Notes: generated from the letters alone by a model not told the origin. DNA of 64,000 bases from Arthrobacter_J sp038199985 (GCA_038199985.1 JBBPYK010000088.1:1-64000); one strand, 5' to 3'. Shown: positions 32,465 through 42,251, counted from the stretch's first letter. A program made the numbers and translations.

Positions 32465-34480
32465 ATGCGCAATAACTATCGTGTCCGGGCGTCCGAGCTT
32501 GTGGGCCGTGGCTGGTTGAACACCGGAGGCAAGGAAGTCACTCTTGCGGACCTCCGTGGCAAGATCGTCTTACTCGATTTCTGGACGTTCTGCTGTATCA
32601 ACTGTTTGCACGTCTTGGATGAGCTACGGCCCCTGGAGGAGAAGTACCCCGATGTTCTGGTGACGGTCGGTGTCCATTCCCCAAAATTTGAGCACGAGGC
32701 CGATCCTGAGGCCCTGGCCGCTGCCGTTGAACGCTACGAGATTGGCCATCCCGTCCTCGACGATCCCGAGCTGGCCACCTGGCAGGCCTACACTGCTCGT
32801 GCCTGGCCCACTCTCGTCGTTATCGACCCTGAGGGTTACATCGTGGCGCACCTAGCCGGTGAGGGGCACGCTCACGGGCTGGACACGCTCGTTTCGGAGC
32901 TTGTTGCCGAGCATGAGGCGAAAGGAACGCTCCATCGCGGCGATGGCCCTTACGTTCCGACCGAGACCACCGCCGGAGACCTACGGTTTCCCGGCAAAGC
33001 AGTGGCACTCCCGAGTGGCTCCTTTCTCGTGGCTGACACCGGCCACCACCGCCTCGTCGAGCTGGATAAAGACCTCTCCACTGTTCTGCGTACCGTCGGT
33101 TCAGGAGAACGTGGATGGCTGGACGGCGAAGCCGAAACAGCGCAGTTCAGTGAACCTCAGGGTCTCGCGCTGCTGCCCGATGAGGTGGCACAGCAGACGG
33201 GATATGATCTCGTCGTCGCCGACTCAGTGAACCATCGACTGCGCGGCGTCTCACTGTCCACGGGCACCGTGATCACCATCGCTGGCAACGGCATCCAGCG
33301 GCTCCTGGACCCAGGCAACCACACAGGGGCCTCAGAGCTCTCGGAGGCCGGACAGCCAACCGATGTCGGCGCTGGCTCCGCGAGCGTACCTGCGGGCGAA
33401 TCCGAAGATAACCTCACCTTCGATTCCGGTGAGCCACGACTCACGGAGATGTCTCTTGGCGCCGACCCACTCAACCTGGCCCTGTCCTCCCCGTGGGATG
33501 TCCTCTGGTCCAAAGCACTCAGCCGAGTTGTCATCGCCATGGCTGGAACGCACCAGCTGTTCAGCTTTGACCCGGTGAGCGAAGGTATTGAGATTGTGGC
33601 GGGAACGGGCTTGGAAGGGCTGCTCGACGGCGATGCGAGTGTCGCCTGGTTTGCTCAGCCGTCTGGGCTTTCGGAGGATTCGGCGGGCAACATCTGGGTA
33701 GCCGACGCGGAAACGTCTGCCGTCCGTAGACTCACTGTTCAGTCGTCCATCCCGGGTGTCCGCGTAGAAACCGTTGCGGGAACGGGGCTGTTCGATTTTG
33801 GTTTCCGCGACGGTCCGGGTGAGACGTCACGCTTCCAGCACCCGCTGGGCGTCGCCGGCCTGCCGGATGGTTCCGTGGCGATTGCGGACACTTACAATGG
33901 GGCCATTCGCCGCTACGATCCCGCAACCGGGAAAGTCTCCACGTTGATCCGGGGCCTGTCCGAGCCCTCAGACGTGCTTGTCGACCTCACGCCGACAGAA
34001 TCAGGTGGTGCACCGCTACTGATTGTGGTGGAAACCAACAAACACGAACTAGTCCGGGTTCCACTGCCCAAGGAAGCACTTGCCGTCGATGAGGGCGCGT
34101 TGAGCACCCAGCGACCACGCTCTACCCTCTCTGGCGAGCCTGTTGGCCTCAGCGTCCGTTTCTCAGCACCAACCGGTCAGAAGCTCGACGACCGCTGGGG
34201 TGATCCCACCCAGCTGAAGATATCGGCCTCCCCAGAGGAGCTCTTGGTTTCCGGTGGCGGAACGTCGACCGGGCTGTTCCGTGAAGTTGTCCTTGCCCCT
34301 GACATCGCCGAGGGTGTTCTGCACATTACCGCCCGCGCTGCGGCGTGCGACGGCGCTCCCGGGGGCGACATCCCGGACCATGCGGCCTGTCACCTGTATC
34401 AGCAGGACTGGGGTATCCCCGTGATCGTGGCCGATGGCGGCGATACCGAGCTAGTCCTGGAGCTACGCGGAATGAGTTAG
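32465..34480 (+). CDS. Thioredoxin-like/NHL-repeat protein (NHLRC2-like)
   Basis: ATG at 32465 follows AAGGAAG; a longer frame from 32411 is unlikely. The 671-residue product starts with a TlpA-type thioredoxin domain: VLLDFWTFCCINCLHVLDEL (CxxC as CINC, with an extra Cys) and WPTLVVIDPEGYIVAHLAGEG. From residue ~180 to ~520 there are NHL beta-propeller repeats (SFLVADTGHHRLVELD, DLVVADSVNHRLRGV, NIWVADAETSAVRRL, SVAIADTYNGAIRRYD). The C-terminal ~130 residues form a beta domain with two Cys. No signal peptide is visible, so a cytoplasmic protein. It resembles human NHLRC2 in domain order. Function unknown. Confidence 0.88.
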   Translation: MRNNYRVRASELVGRGWLNTGGKEVTLADLRGKIVLLDFWTFCCINCLHVLDELRPLEEKYPDVLVTVGVHSPKFEHEADPEALAAAVERYEIGHPVLDDPELATWQAYTARAWPTLVVIDPEGYIVAHLAGEGHAHGLDTLVSELVAEHEAKGTLHRGDGPYVPTETTAGDLRFPGKAVALPSGSFLVADTGHHRLVELDKDLSTVLRTVGSGERGWLDGEAETAQFSEPQGLALLPDEVAQQTGYDLVVADSVNHRLRGVSLSTGTVITIAGNGIQRLLDPGNHTGASELSEAGQPTDVGAGSASVPAGESEDNLTFDSGEPRLTEMSLGADPLNLALSSPWDVLWSKALSRVVIAMAGTHQLFSFDPVSEGIEIVAGTGLEGLLDGDASVAWFAQPSGLSEDSAGNIWVADAETSAVRRLTVQSSIPGVRVETVAGTGLFDFGFRDGPGETSRFQHPLGVAGLPDGSVAIADTYNGAIRRYDPATGKVSTLIRGLSEPSDVLVDLTPTESGGAPLLIVVETNKHELVRVPLPKEALAVDEGALSTQRPRSTLSGEPVGLSVRFSAPTGQKLDDRWGDPTQLKISASPEELLVSGGGTSTGLFREVVLAPDIAEGVLHITARAAACDGAPGGDIPDHAACHLYQQDWGIPVIVADGGDTELVLELRGMS

Positions 34481-34610
34481 TTCCCGCGGTGCCTGTCCCG
34501 CTTTGCGGACTTCCAGGTCCATCGTGCGTTGTCAGCTGGGGGACACGCCGTCGGGCGTGGTCAAAGAAGGATGGAGTCCGTGACGACGGCGGCCGTAGCT
34601 CTCCAGCACA

Positions 34611-35594
34611 TCAGTACTCGACAACCGGGGTGACGGTGATGTTGGAGTCTGTCACGTTGAGGCGAGCGGTAAAGCTGAAATGCGATTCTATGTTTAGCGG
34701 GAGGACCTGGCCGGTGAAGAGGTCCTGCTGAGTGGTGGTCAGGAGCGCAGTTCCGGAGAGCGGGCGCATGATCCAGTTGCCGTCGTTTGGTTCAATGACG
34801 ATCTCGGGGTACTCGGTGATGTTCCACTTAATGTTGCCAACGATCCGGTTCTCCGTGTCGAAGTAGAAGGGGCAGCCGGCTGGCTGGAGAACGTTCTGGA
34901 CGGCGCATTCATCGAGGAAATTCCTAACCTGTTGACCAACGTCAGCGCGGAGTTTGTCTGTTGCGCGGGTGGCCAGCGCTATCCGGTCTTTGTCCTGCCG
35001 CGTGGCGACAACGGTGCTTTGCGCAGGCGCGGCAAAGTACTCGCTGGTGTAGTGGCTCTCGTACTTGCCCGGATAGAAGACGGCGAATGAGTTCCTTCCC
35101 TCTGGCATGGCTACGGTGGTTCCGTTGAGGGTGGCCGTGTCCTGATTGATCACTGATAGCTGCATCGTCGGTAGGGGTGCGGCTACAAATTTCCAGGTGT
35201 CGAAGAACAACCAGCGCGTGCCAGTGTTCTCAAGGGTGTAACTGCTGTTGGATTCCACGTTGTCAACGGTGTAGGTTACGGGCACAAGGACCCGGTTCCC
35301 GCTGGATGCTTCCGGATCCCCGATCTTGAGATTGTCGATGGATTCAGCGGCTGACTTGAGCGCCGGGCCATCGAGCATCGACGGGTTGGCCTTGGGCGCC
35401 GGAGCATTGAGTATGCCGAGGGCTTTCTCGCCGCTGCCGTCCTTGAGCGCTTCAAAATAGTGCCGAATCTGCTGCTCGGGTCCGAAAACGCGGCTGTTGA
35501 CCAAGAAAATGGTGAGCGCACTGACGGCCACGGCAAGTAAGAGCGCCAGCAACCATGCTGTGAGCACTCTGATCAGCGGGGAATTAGCCTGCAC
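34611..35594 (-). CDS. Membrane-anchored hypothetical protein
   Basis: A 327-residue protein with one N-terminal membrane helix (AWLLALLLAVAVSALTIFLV, residues 13-32) and a long extracytoplasmic region. The region begins with an NTF2/DUF-like helical part (QIRHYFEALKDGSGEKALGIL) and continues with beta-rich sequence. Two Cys lie close together (DECAVQNVLQPAGCPFYFD) and may be disulfide-bonded. I cannot name a family with confidence. It lies downstream of the sugar importer on the same strand but is separated from it by 120 bp and reads away from its end, so it is probably a separate unit. Confidence 0.7.
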   Translation of the reverse strand: MQANSPLIRVLTAWLLALLLAVAVSALTIFLVNSRVFGPEQQIRHYFEALKDGSGEKALGILNAPAPKANPSMLDGPALKSAAESIDNLKIGDPEASSGNRVLVPVTYTVDNVESNSSYTLENTGTRWLFFDTWKFVAAPLPTMQLSVINQDTATLNGTTVAMPEGRNSFAVFYPGKYESHYTSEYFAAPAQSTVVATRQDKDRIALATRATDKLRADVGQQVRNFLDECAVQNVLQPAGCPFYFDTENRIVGNIKWNITEYPEIVIEPNDGNWIMRPLSGTALLTTTQQDLFTGQVLPLNIESHFSFTARLNVTDSNITVTPVVEY

Positions 35595-35655
35595 GCTCCT
35601 GCAATTCCTGTTGATTTGGACACTATTTCGGCAGTCTATCCCTTAGCGCTCAAGC

Positions 35656-35686
35656 GCTGGGGAAGCGCGCCGCACGCTTCCCCAGC
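35656..35686 (-). terminator. Weak terminator-like hairpin after the sugar importer operon
   Basis: A 12-bp stem (GCTGGGGAAGCG with CGCTTCCCCAGC, 7-nt loop) lies 30 bp after the ATPase gene's stop on the minus strand. No T-run follows, so termination strength is uncertain. Confidence 0.5.
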
Positions 35687-35715
35687 CTCGTGGAACCCGG
35701 GTCCAACAGCCGAGG

Positions 35716-36972
35716 TCAGGATGCGGCGCTTGCCTCGTTTCTGGCGGCGTCGATTTCGTCTGCCCGCTCAGCGTTGGCCTCTTCGGTCAGCCGGGAGCCC
35801 TCTTCGGCGTCACGGGTTAGGTTCTCCCCGGTTTCGGCGTCGAACAGGTGCAGTTTGCGGGTATCCAGCCAGAGTTCGGCGGGCCGTCCGCCTCGGATCC
35901 GGCTGGAGGCATCGAGGGTAACCACCACTTGGGGGCGTAGCTCGTCGGCGTCCATGTCGCGGGCAAGGTTATCCAGCAATTCACGCACTTCCGGTGCAGG
36001 GTCAAAGTGGATGTAGCCGTACTGTTCGTTACCGAGCCACTCGGTGTGCGTTAGTTCTGCGGTGAACGTAGAGCCGTGGCCGAGCTTGTGGTCTTCGACG
36101 AGGGAGGCGTCCTCAAAGAACTCCGGGCGGATACCCACCAGGATAACGTCGCGTCCGTTTGCCTTTGCCGCCTTCTCCGGGGGGATCTCGATGTCGCCAA
36201 TGGCTGTCCGGATGACGTTGCCGTCGATGGTCGCCGGGAGCAAGTTCATAGACGGGGAGCCGATGAACCCGGCAACAAACATGTTGACAGGCTGTTCATA
36301 GAGTTCACGCGGCGATGCGATCTGCTGTAGTTCACCTTTCTTGAGGACGGCGACCCTGTCGCCGAGTGTCATGGCTTCCGTCTGGTCGTGTGTCACGTAG
36401 ACGGACGTGGTTCCCAGCCTGCGCTGCATCTGCGATATTTCTGAGCGCATCTGTCCGCGGAGCTTCGCATCGAGGTTCGATAGTGGCTCATCGAAGAGGA
36501 ACGCATCGGCTTTCCGGACGATGGCGCGGCCCATCGCGACACGCTGTCGCTGCCCTCCAGAGAGGTTGGCTGGCTTCCGGTCCAGGTGATCCGTCAACTC
36601 GAGGGTTCTAGCGGCCTCTTCAACGAGACGTTTGATCTCCTCTTCCTTACCCTTCCCTTTACCAAGCCGCAACGGGAACGCGATGTTCTCAAAAACTGTC
36701 AGATGGGGGTAGAGCGCGTAGTTCTGGAACACCATGGCCAGGTTGCGGTCCTTCGGCGCTTTCTCGTTGACACGCTCGCCGTCGATCATCACGTCGCCGG
36801 AGGTTATGTCTTCCAGTCCCACGATCATGCGCAGCAGCGTGGATTTGCCGCAGCCGGAAGGGCCCACGAGGATCACGAACTCGCCATCAGCGATGTCGAT
36901 GCTGATGTCATTGACCGCGGGAAAGCCGTCCCCGTACTTTTTGACGATGTTTTTGAGGGTGATTGCAGCCAT
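35716..36972 (-). CDS. sugC: Sugar ABC transporter ATPase (UgpC/MalK/SugC type)
   Basis: ATG at 36972 follows AAAGGA with 6-bp spacing; the TTG two codons earlier is less likely. The 418-residue product has Walker A GPSGCGKSTLL, Q-loop VFQNYALYPHLTV, signature LSGGQRQRVAMGRAIV, Walker B AFLFDEPLSNLDAKLR and the H-loop VTHDQTEAMTLGDRV. The C-terminal third is the regulatory OB-fold domain (PSMNLLPATI, VILVGIRPE), followed by an unusual ~35-residue Glu/Ala-rich tail. It powers the adjacent permeases. Confidence 0.93.
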   Translation of the reverse strand: MAAITLKNIVKKYGDGFPAVNDISIDIADGEFVILVGPSGCGKSTLLRMIVGLEDITSGDVMIDGERVNEKAPKDRNLAMVFQNYALYPHLTVFENIAFPLRLGKGKGKEEEIKRLVEEAARTLELTDHLDRKPANLSGGQRQRVAMGRAIVRKADAFLFDEPLSNLDAKLRGQMRSEISQMQRRLGTTSVYVTHDQTEAMTLGDRVAVLKKGELQQIASPRELYEQPVNMFVAGFIGSPSMNLLPATIDGNVIRTAIGDIEIPPEKAAKANGRDVILVGIRPEFFEDASLVEDHKLGHGSTFTAELTHTEWLGNEQYGYIHFDPAPEVRELLDNLARDMDADELRPQVVVTLDASSRIRGGRPAELWLDTRKLHLFDAETGENLTRDAEEGSRLTEEANAERADEIDAARNEASAAS

Positions 36973-36999
36973 GCTCAATCCTTTTCTGTGAGTAGGGCG

Positions 37000-37845
37000 C
37001 TAGCCCTTGACGGCGCCCTGGGTCAGGCCGGAAACGATTTGGCGCTGGAACAGCAGGACCAGCAGGATGATTGGAATGGTGACGATGATCGCGGCGGCCG
37101 AGATGGCGCCGGTGGGGGCCTGAAACTGGGACGCCCCGGTGAAGAACGCCAGTGCCGCCGGAACTGGGCGGGCTGCTTCCGTTGACGTCAACGAGATTCC
37201 GTAGACAAAGTCATTCCATGCGATGAAGAACGCGATGATCGCTGTCGTGAACACTCCCGGAGCTGCCAGGGGAATGATGGCCTTGCGGAAGGCTTGCCAC
37301 GTCGTCGCGCCGTCCACCTGCGCTGCCTGCTCGAGTTCCCACGGGATCTGTTTGAAGAATGCTGTCAGGGTCCAGATCGAAATGGGAAGTGTCAGCGAAA
37401 GGTAGGGGATGATCAGACCAAGCCAGGTGTCGTACAGACCGATAGTCCGCCAGACGTTGAACAGCGGAGTCACGATCGATATGACCGGGAAGATGGACAC
37501 AGCCAGTGCGGTGGTCAGCACCAGTTTTTTACCCGGGAAGTCGAGACGGGCAATTGCGTACGCACAGAGAGTGGCCAGTACAACGGCGATCGCTGTTGCG
37601 ATGAGCGAAATCCCAATAGAGTTCCGCAGCGAAGTGAGGAACAGGTCCTGCGCAGAACCGACGAGAATCTGTTCGTAGTTTTGTCCAGTCCAGTTCGTGG
37701 GCAGGAACTTGCCAGAGGTCAGATCGCTTGGCGCCTTGAACGACGTCGCGAAGATGGACGCGACCGGAAACAGTGCGTATACCAGCACGAAGACGCTGAT
37801 GAGCGCCCACCACAGTTTTTCGCGGCCCGACGATTTCCTCATCAC
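37000..37845 (-). CDS. sugB: Sugar ABC transporter permease (MalG/SugB type)
   Basis: A 281-residue inner-membrane protein with six membrane segments and the EAA loop around EQAAQVDGATTWQAFRKAIIPLAAPG, which contacts the ATPase. The C-terminus QIVSGLTQGAVKG is typical for MalG-like subunits. It overlaps the preceding permease gene by 4 bp, and the ATPase gene starts 27 bp after its stop. It forms the import channel with the SugA-like subunit. Confidence 0.92.
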   Translation of the reverse strand: MMRKSSGREKLWWALISVFVLVYALFPVASIFATSFKAPSDLTSGKFLPTNWTGQNYEQILVGSAQDLFLTSLRNSIGISLIATAIAVVLATLCAYAIARLDFPGKKLVLTTALAVSIFPVISIVTPLFNVWRTIGLYDTWLGLIIPYLSLTLPISIWTLTAFFKQIPWELEQAAQVDGATTWQAFRKAIIPLAAPGVFTTAIIAFFIAWNDFVYGISLTSTEAARPVPAALAFFTGASQFQAPTGAISAAAIIVTIPIILLVLLFQRQIVSGLTQGAVKG

Positions 37846-38804
37846 TTACCTCCCTGTGAACCGGCCAGATCGACCTTGAAACCTTTGACCGCTATGAAAC
37901 TGATGATCAGGACACAAATGAAGAGCAAGACCGATATTGCGGAGCCGAGCCCGATCTCCAGCCGTGTGATCGACGTTCGGTAAGCCAGCAGCGAGAGGAC
38001 TTCGGTGCCGTGTGCTCCGTTGGTCATGATGAATACGTTGTCGAAAATTCGGAAGGCATCCAGCGCGCGGAAGAGGACGGCGACCATGATGGCTGCCTTC
38101 ATATTGGGGATGATGACTTTGCGCATCCGCTCCCACCAACTGGCGCCGTCTACCTCTGCTGCTTCCGTGAGCTCGCCGGGTACCTGCGCCAGGCCTGCCA
38201 GAAGCAGCAGCGAGATGAACGGCGTCGTCTTCCAGATTTCTGAGGCCATGATGACAAACAGTGAGGGCCAGAATTCGGCAAACCAGTTGAGATCTTGATC
38301 GATGCCCGGCAGCCATCCGAACCAGCTGTTGACGTAGCCGGAGTTGATGTCGAACGCATAGAACCAGGCGTAGGCCGAGACCACGGTAATGATGCCGTAG
38401 GGAACCAGAATCGCGGTCCTCAGTAACCCACGGAGGGACTTGATCGCTTTGTTCATGACGATCGCCAGGGCGAATCCGAGCACAAGTTCGACGGCGACGG
38501 TGATGATGGTGATGATGACGGTGACGCCGAAGTCCCTCCACCAAACGGAGTCTCCGAGCACTGTCACGTAGTTAGCGAACCAGACGAACTCACGTTCATC
38601 TGGGGCCGTTAGACGGAAGGCAAAGAGGGAATCGAAGAACGCTTGGAGGATCGGGTACAGCGTCACCAAGAGCATCATGACGAATGCAGGTCCCGCCAGA
38701 AGCCAGCCCAGTCGCTTCTCCGACTTGGCACGTTCGCTGACGTACTTTTTCTGTTTACGGTGCTGGCCCGGATGCGTCTGATCGGTGGCCGTTTGGTGAC
38801 TCAC
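37842..38804 (-). CDS. sugA: Sugar ABC transporter permease (MalF/SugA type)
   Basis: A 320-residue inner-membrane protein with a basic N-terminus, six membrane segments and an EAA loop (LTEAAEVDGASWWERMRKVIIPNMKAA). The first segment WLLAGPAFVMMLLVTLYPILQAF is typical for MalF/SugA-like subunits. It overlaps both neighbours by 4 bp, so the binding protein, both permeases and the ATPase form one coupled operon. Confidence 0.92.
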   Translation of the reverse strand: MSHQTATDQTHPGQHRKQKKYVSERAKSEKRLGWLLAGPAFVMMLLVTLYPILQAFFDSLFAFRLTAPDEREFVWFANYVTVLGDSVWWRDFGVTVIITIITVAVELVLGFALAIVMNKAIKSLRGLLRTAILVPYGIITVVSAYAWFYAFDINSGYVNSWFGWLPGIDQDLNWFAEFWPSLFVIMASEIWKTTPFISLLLLAGLAQVPGELTEAAEVDGASWWERMRKVIIPNMKAAIMVAVLFRALDAFRIFDNVFIMTNGAHGTEVLSLLAYRTSITRLEIGLGSAISVLLFICVLIISFIAVKGFKVDLAGSQGGK

Positions 38805-40120
38805 AGCAGTTTCTCCCCTCTGAGAACTGCAGTGATGAAGTCCTCGGACTGTGCGGGCGTGGTCTCGGGCTCAACCTCTCCGGGCGGGGTCCAGGTTTGT
38901 TGGATTCCTGTGGAGATCTCGTTGTAGTAAGGAGTCTGTGGACGGGGGGCCGCCAGTTCAAGCGAGTCCCGGATAGTTGGCGCCATGGGGAACTGTTTCT
39001 CAACGCGAGGGTCTTTGTAGGCCTCAACGTTCGACGGCGCGTTGCCGTTGGTGACGAAATATGTTGCCTGATTTTCCGGCTGCACGATGCATTCGATCGC
39101 CTTGTAGGCGAGCTCCACATTGTCGCTCTCCGCACCAACCGCCAGGTTAATTCCACCCAGCGGGGGCGCGGTGTCCTCGCCTTCTATGGTTCGGGGGTAG
39201 AGCGCCCAACCGATGTCGTCCAGAACGGATTGTTCTAGGGTGCCCGCTTCAACGGCGGCTTTGGTCGCTGGCCAGACGAAGGGGTAATTGACCATGAATG
39301 ACCCCTTGTCCGACTGGAACTGGATCATCGAATCGTTTTCGGTGGATGTTGCCAATCCCGGTCCGCCCAAACCTTCATCGCCGATGGTGCCGATGATCTC
39401 TGCGGCGCTGTGCCCGGCATCCGACGTCAGACCCAGTTCAAGTTCGTTTGCGGGGGCCTCCGGATTCTTGAGGATTTCCCCACCCGAGGATTCGATCAGG
39501 GCGTTGACCCAAACCGTCATGGATTCGGCCTGCGCTCCTTGGACGCCCAAGTATTTATCCTGTTCCATGGCTGCGTCCATGATCTGTTTCCAGGTCACGG
39601 GGTTACTCATGTCCAGGCCCGCGGCCTCGGCAACGGACTTGCGGTACCAGAGGATCTGCGTGTTGGCCCAGAAGGGTACGGCCACGAGTTCGTCTTTCCA
39701 CATGGCCCCGGCCATCGCGCCCTCAAGAACGTTCTCTGCGCTGCCTTGAGCGACGTCTTCGGGCACGGGCGCCAGGAACCCGGGCTCGGCAAGTTCTGGA
39801 ATGAATGGAGGATCGATACTCATGATGTCCAGTGACGCGTCCCCGGCCGCGAGGCGCCGCGCGAGTTGCTCACGTTGCGCAGCGGCGTCGCTGGGAAGCA
39901 ACGACGTCTCGATGCGATATTCTCCGCCGGACTCCTCGGTGCACTTCTCTGCGATAGCGGCTTGGCCGCCGTCGTCCGGGTTGATGTACCAAGTGAGTGT
40001 ATTGTCCGCCTGTGCCGGCCCGCAGCCGGAGAGAACGAGGCTGCTGGCGATCAGGGTGAACATGGTAGCGGTGACGCGTTTGCGTGCCGATTTCCCCGCT
40101 GGTTGGTTCGGCTTTTCCAC
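38801..40120 (-). CDS. lpqY: Sugar ABC transporter substrate-binding lipoprotein, LpqY-like
   Basis: A 439-residue protein with a lipoprotein signal (lipobox LSGC, Cys33). It is a cluster B sugar-binding protein; LTWYINPDDGGQAAIAEKC, SLLPSDAAAQREQLARRLA, DIMSIDPPFIPEL, FWANTQILWYRKSV and YEISTGIQQTW-type C-terminal segments resemble mycobacterial LpqY. In mycobacteria LpqY-SugABC recovers trehalose released at the cell envelope. Trehalose is therefore the most likely substrate here, though other disaccharides are possible. No LacI-type regulator is adjacent, and the 250 bp upstream (40121-40371) show no gene. Confidence 0.85.
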   Translation of the reverse strand: MEKPNQPAGKSARKRVTATMFTLIASSLVLSGCGPAQADNTLTWYINPDDGGQAAIAEKCTEESGGEYRIETSLLPSDAAAQREQLARRLAAGDASLDIMSIDPPFIPELAEPGFLAPVPEDVAQGSAENVLEGAMAGAMWKDELVAVPFWANTQILWYRKSVAEAAGLDMSNPVTWKQIMDAAMEQDKYLGVQGAQAESMTVWVNALIESSGGEILKNPEAPANELELGLTSDAGHSAAEIIGTIGDEGLGGPGLATSTENDSMIQFQSDKGSFMVNYPFVWPATKAAVEAGTLEQSVLDDIGWALYPRTIEGEDTAPPLGGINLAVGAESDNVELAYKAIECIVQPENQATYFVTNGNAPSNVEAYKDPRVEKQFPMAPTIRDSLELAAPRPQTPYYNEISTGIQQTWTPPGEVEPETTPAQSEDFITAVLRGEKLL

Positions 40121-40371
40121 TGGGCCTCCACACCGTTGTAGACGTTCAGATTCCGTGACTCAATTGGGTCCCTAAGTACCCTTTGAATCGAACCTTATGC
40201 CCAGAAGGGTAACAATGCGAGCACTGAGCTGTGAAGTCTTTTATTGAATGGTGCAATCGTCGATAAAACCGGAGACGGACGAGAAAGGCAAGGCATTCAT
40301 CTGGACGAAGCCAGCCGAGGAGATCCAGGAATCACTGGGCCGATTATTGAAACGAATTAACGGCGCGGGAC

Positions 40372-40866
40372 CTAGTCGTTCATTTGCGCGTAGTGGCGGA
40401 AGGGGGATGCGGGATCCGGGTGGTGCCCCTGGCCCATGGGTAGGGCGCGGTCGGCTGGATTCTTGGGGAATTCGGCATAGAACGTTGTCAGTGTCATGTA
40501 CTTGTTACCGTCCTCGTAGTGCTCGGCTTCCTCCTCGCGCGTGGCCGCGAAGATTACGGCACGGGGCGCCGCATAGTACAGCGCGCCCAGACACATGGGG
40601 CAGGGATGCGCGGTGATGTAGACCTCGTATTCGCTGAGGTCGTTCAGCCCTTGTTCGGCGGCGAGGCGCAGCGCCTGAATTTCCGCGTGTGCCGTGACAT
40701 CTCCTGTCTGCGCCACCTGGTTGGTCGCTTCGATGACCACGTTTCCTTGATGCACGAGGAGGCAGGCGAACGGCTTGCCTCCGGCATCGACGTTCTCGCG
40801 TGCCAGATCAACTGAGCGCTGCACGAAGCGGGTTTCAGCATTTATTTGGGGCTTGTGAGTGTCCAT
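40372..40866 (-). CDS. Nucleoside/guanine deaminase of the cytidine deaminase-like family
   Basis: ATG at 40866 has AAGGTG at 6-bp spacing and gives 164 residues. The zinc site is complete: HAEIQAL with His and the catalytic Glu, and PCPMCLGAL with both Cys. The C-terminal tail after EEAEHYEDGNKY resembles guanine deaminase-type (GuaD) enzymes that act on purine bases. The exact base is not established. It lies 52 bp after panD on the same strand and may share its transcript. Confidence 0.88.
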   Translation of the reverse strand: MDTHKPQINAETRFVQRSVDLARENVDAGGKPFACLLVHQGNVVIEATNQVAQTGDVTAHAEIQALRLAAEQGLNDLSEYEVYITAHPCPMCLGALYYAAPRAVIFAATREEEAEHYEDGNKYMTLTTFYAEFPKNPADRALPMGQGHHPDPASPFRHYAQMND

Positions 40867-40918
40867 GGACAACACCTTATAGCCCTAATGCGCGATGATG
40901 CCGGGCATGCAGGCGCCG

Positions 40919-41347
40919 TTAGTTGACCGAAATGTTGTCCAGCGCATGAGGCGGTCGCTGTAAGTCTTCCATTTTCGATTCCGCTGGGTCGGTCCCTAGC
41001 GCAATGATGGTGTTGTCCGGCCGGACATGAACCACCGTGGGCACGTAGGCTCGGGCTTCCTCGGTGGTCATGTCCCCATAGGTGATGAGGATGACGGTGT
41101 CTCCCTCATGAACCAGATGCGCCGCTGGACCGTTGATGCCGATGACGCCGGAGCCGCGCTCACCAGCGATGGTGTAGGTTTCCAGACGTGCACCGTTGGT
41201 GACATCTACAATCGACACAAGTTCGCCGGGGAGGATGTCAGCGGCTTCGAGCAGGTCGAGGTCAACCGTCACCGAGCCGACATAGTGAAGGTCAGCTTGC
41301 GTGACAGTTGCGCGGTGGATCTTGGACTTAAACATTTTGCGAATCAT
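40919..41347 (-). CDS. panD: Aspartate 1-decarboxylase (pantothenate synthesis)
   Basis: Start MIRKMFKSKIHRATVTQADL at 41347, 142 residues; an upstream extension to 41398 is not part of the family. The self-cleavage site is Gly24-Ser25 in HYVGSVTVD, which generates the pyruvoyl group. GINGPAAHL and the active-site Tyr and Arg residues are present. It makes beta-alanine from aspartate for coenzyme A. The other pantothenate genes are not in this window. Confidence 0.96.
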   Translation of the reverse strand: MIRKMFKSKIHRATVTQADLHYVGSVTVDLDLLEAADILPGELVSIVDVTNGARLETYTIAGERGSGVIGINGPAAHLVHEGDTVILITYGDMTTEEARAYVPTVVHVRPDNTIIALGTDPAESKMEDLQRPPHALDNISVN

Positions 41348-41432
41348 CACATGCAAGTCTACCGTCCAGGGCATTTGGTGGCGATGTGAGTCTGCCAACG
41401 GTGACTTACTTCAGAAACTACACTGGAGCGTT

Positions 41433-42251
41433 ATGACCTCTGAACCCGAGACCCGTGCGCGTCCTGCGCTGGGGTTGTCCGTCACCGGCGTCGTTATGGC
41501 TCTGCTGAGCCTGCCCCTCACCGGCATGTTTCTGGTGCGGTTGGAGAGCTGGAATAGCGCGACGGCGGCGTGCCGTGAATGTGCTCCAGAACTGTTCCGA
41601 CAGCACCTGACGGAGATCATCGTCATCGCAGTATTGCCGCTACTGGCCGTTATCGTCGGTGTTGTCGCATTGGTTCCGCGAGGGGATCGTGGTTGGTCGC
41701 GATTGTCCCTGAGCCTGGCTGGGACCGCAGTGTTGCTTGGTTTGGCCTGCATTGCCGTGCTCGCGTCGACTGGCGTTGCGCCGCTTCAACGCCAGGCAGA
41801 CGATGTCGACAGGTCTAAACAGGCGGCGACGGTGGAAGAGACGTCACGGACTCCTGCTCAGTTGAGACACGATATGGAGATGCTGGTCCGTGGATCCTTG
41901 GCGTCGCTACAACCCGCACTGGGCGCTGATGATCCACGACTGTCCGTCCCTGAGGAAGTGGTGGACACAATCAGTGTGGGGGAGTGCAGGCTCAGTAACC
42001 TGGCCGCAGGGCGTAATTACATGTTCCAGTTTGAGCTACCGGCCGGTGACGCAGCCGAAGAAGCCAGCCGCGCGCTTCAGCAATCCTGGATAGACGGGGG
42101 CTACGTGCGCAGCGGGCCCAGCGAGGGCGGAGATGTGCTGCTCAACGGTAACGGCACGCTTCCCGCCAGGTATTTGACGGTCAATAACGACGGTGGTTCG
42201 GGCCGACTGCTGGTATCGATCGACAGCGTATGTGTGAAGGCCCTCAACTAG
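41433..42251 (+). CDS. Membrane protein of unknown function (DUF4190-like N-terminus)
   Basis: ATG at 41433 is favoured because it begins a plausible protein (MTSEPETRARPALG) clear of the panD promoter region; the longer frame from 41301 overlaps panD. The 272-residue product has three membrane helices in the first ~125 residues and a ~145-residue extracytoplasmic C-terminal domain with two Cys (GECRLSN and SVCVKALN). No function is known. Confidence 0.7.
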   Translation: MTSEPETRARPALGLSVTGVVMALLSLPLTGMFLVRLESWNSATAACRECAPELFRQHLTEIIVIAVLPLLAVIVGVVALVPRGDRGWSRLSLSLAGTAVLLGLACIAVLASTGVAPLQRQADDVDRSKQAATVEETSRTPAQLRHDMEMLVRGSLASLQPALGADDPRLSVPEEVVDTISVGECRLSNLAAGRNYMFQFELPAGDAAEEASRALQQSWIDGGYVRSGPSEGGDVLLNGNGTLPARYLTVNNDGGSGRLLVSIDSVCVKALN

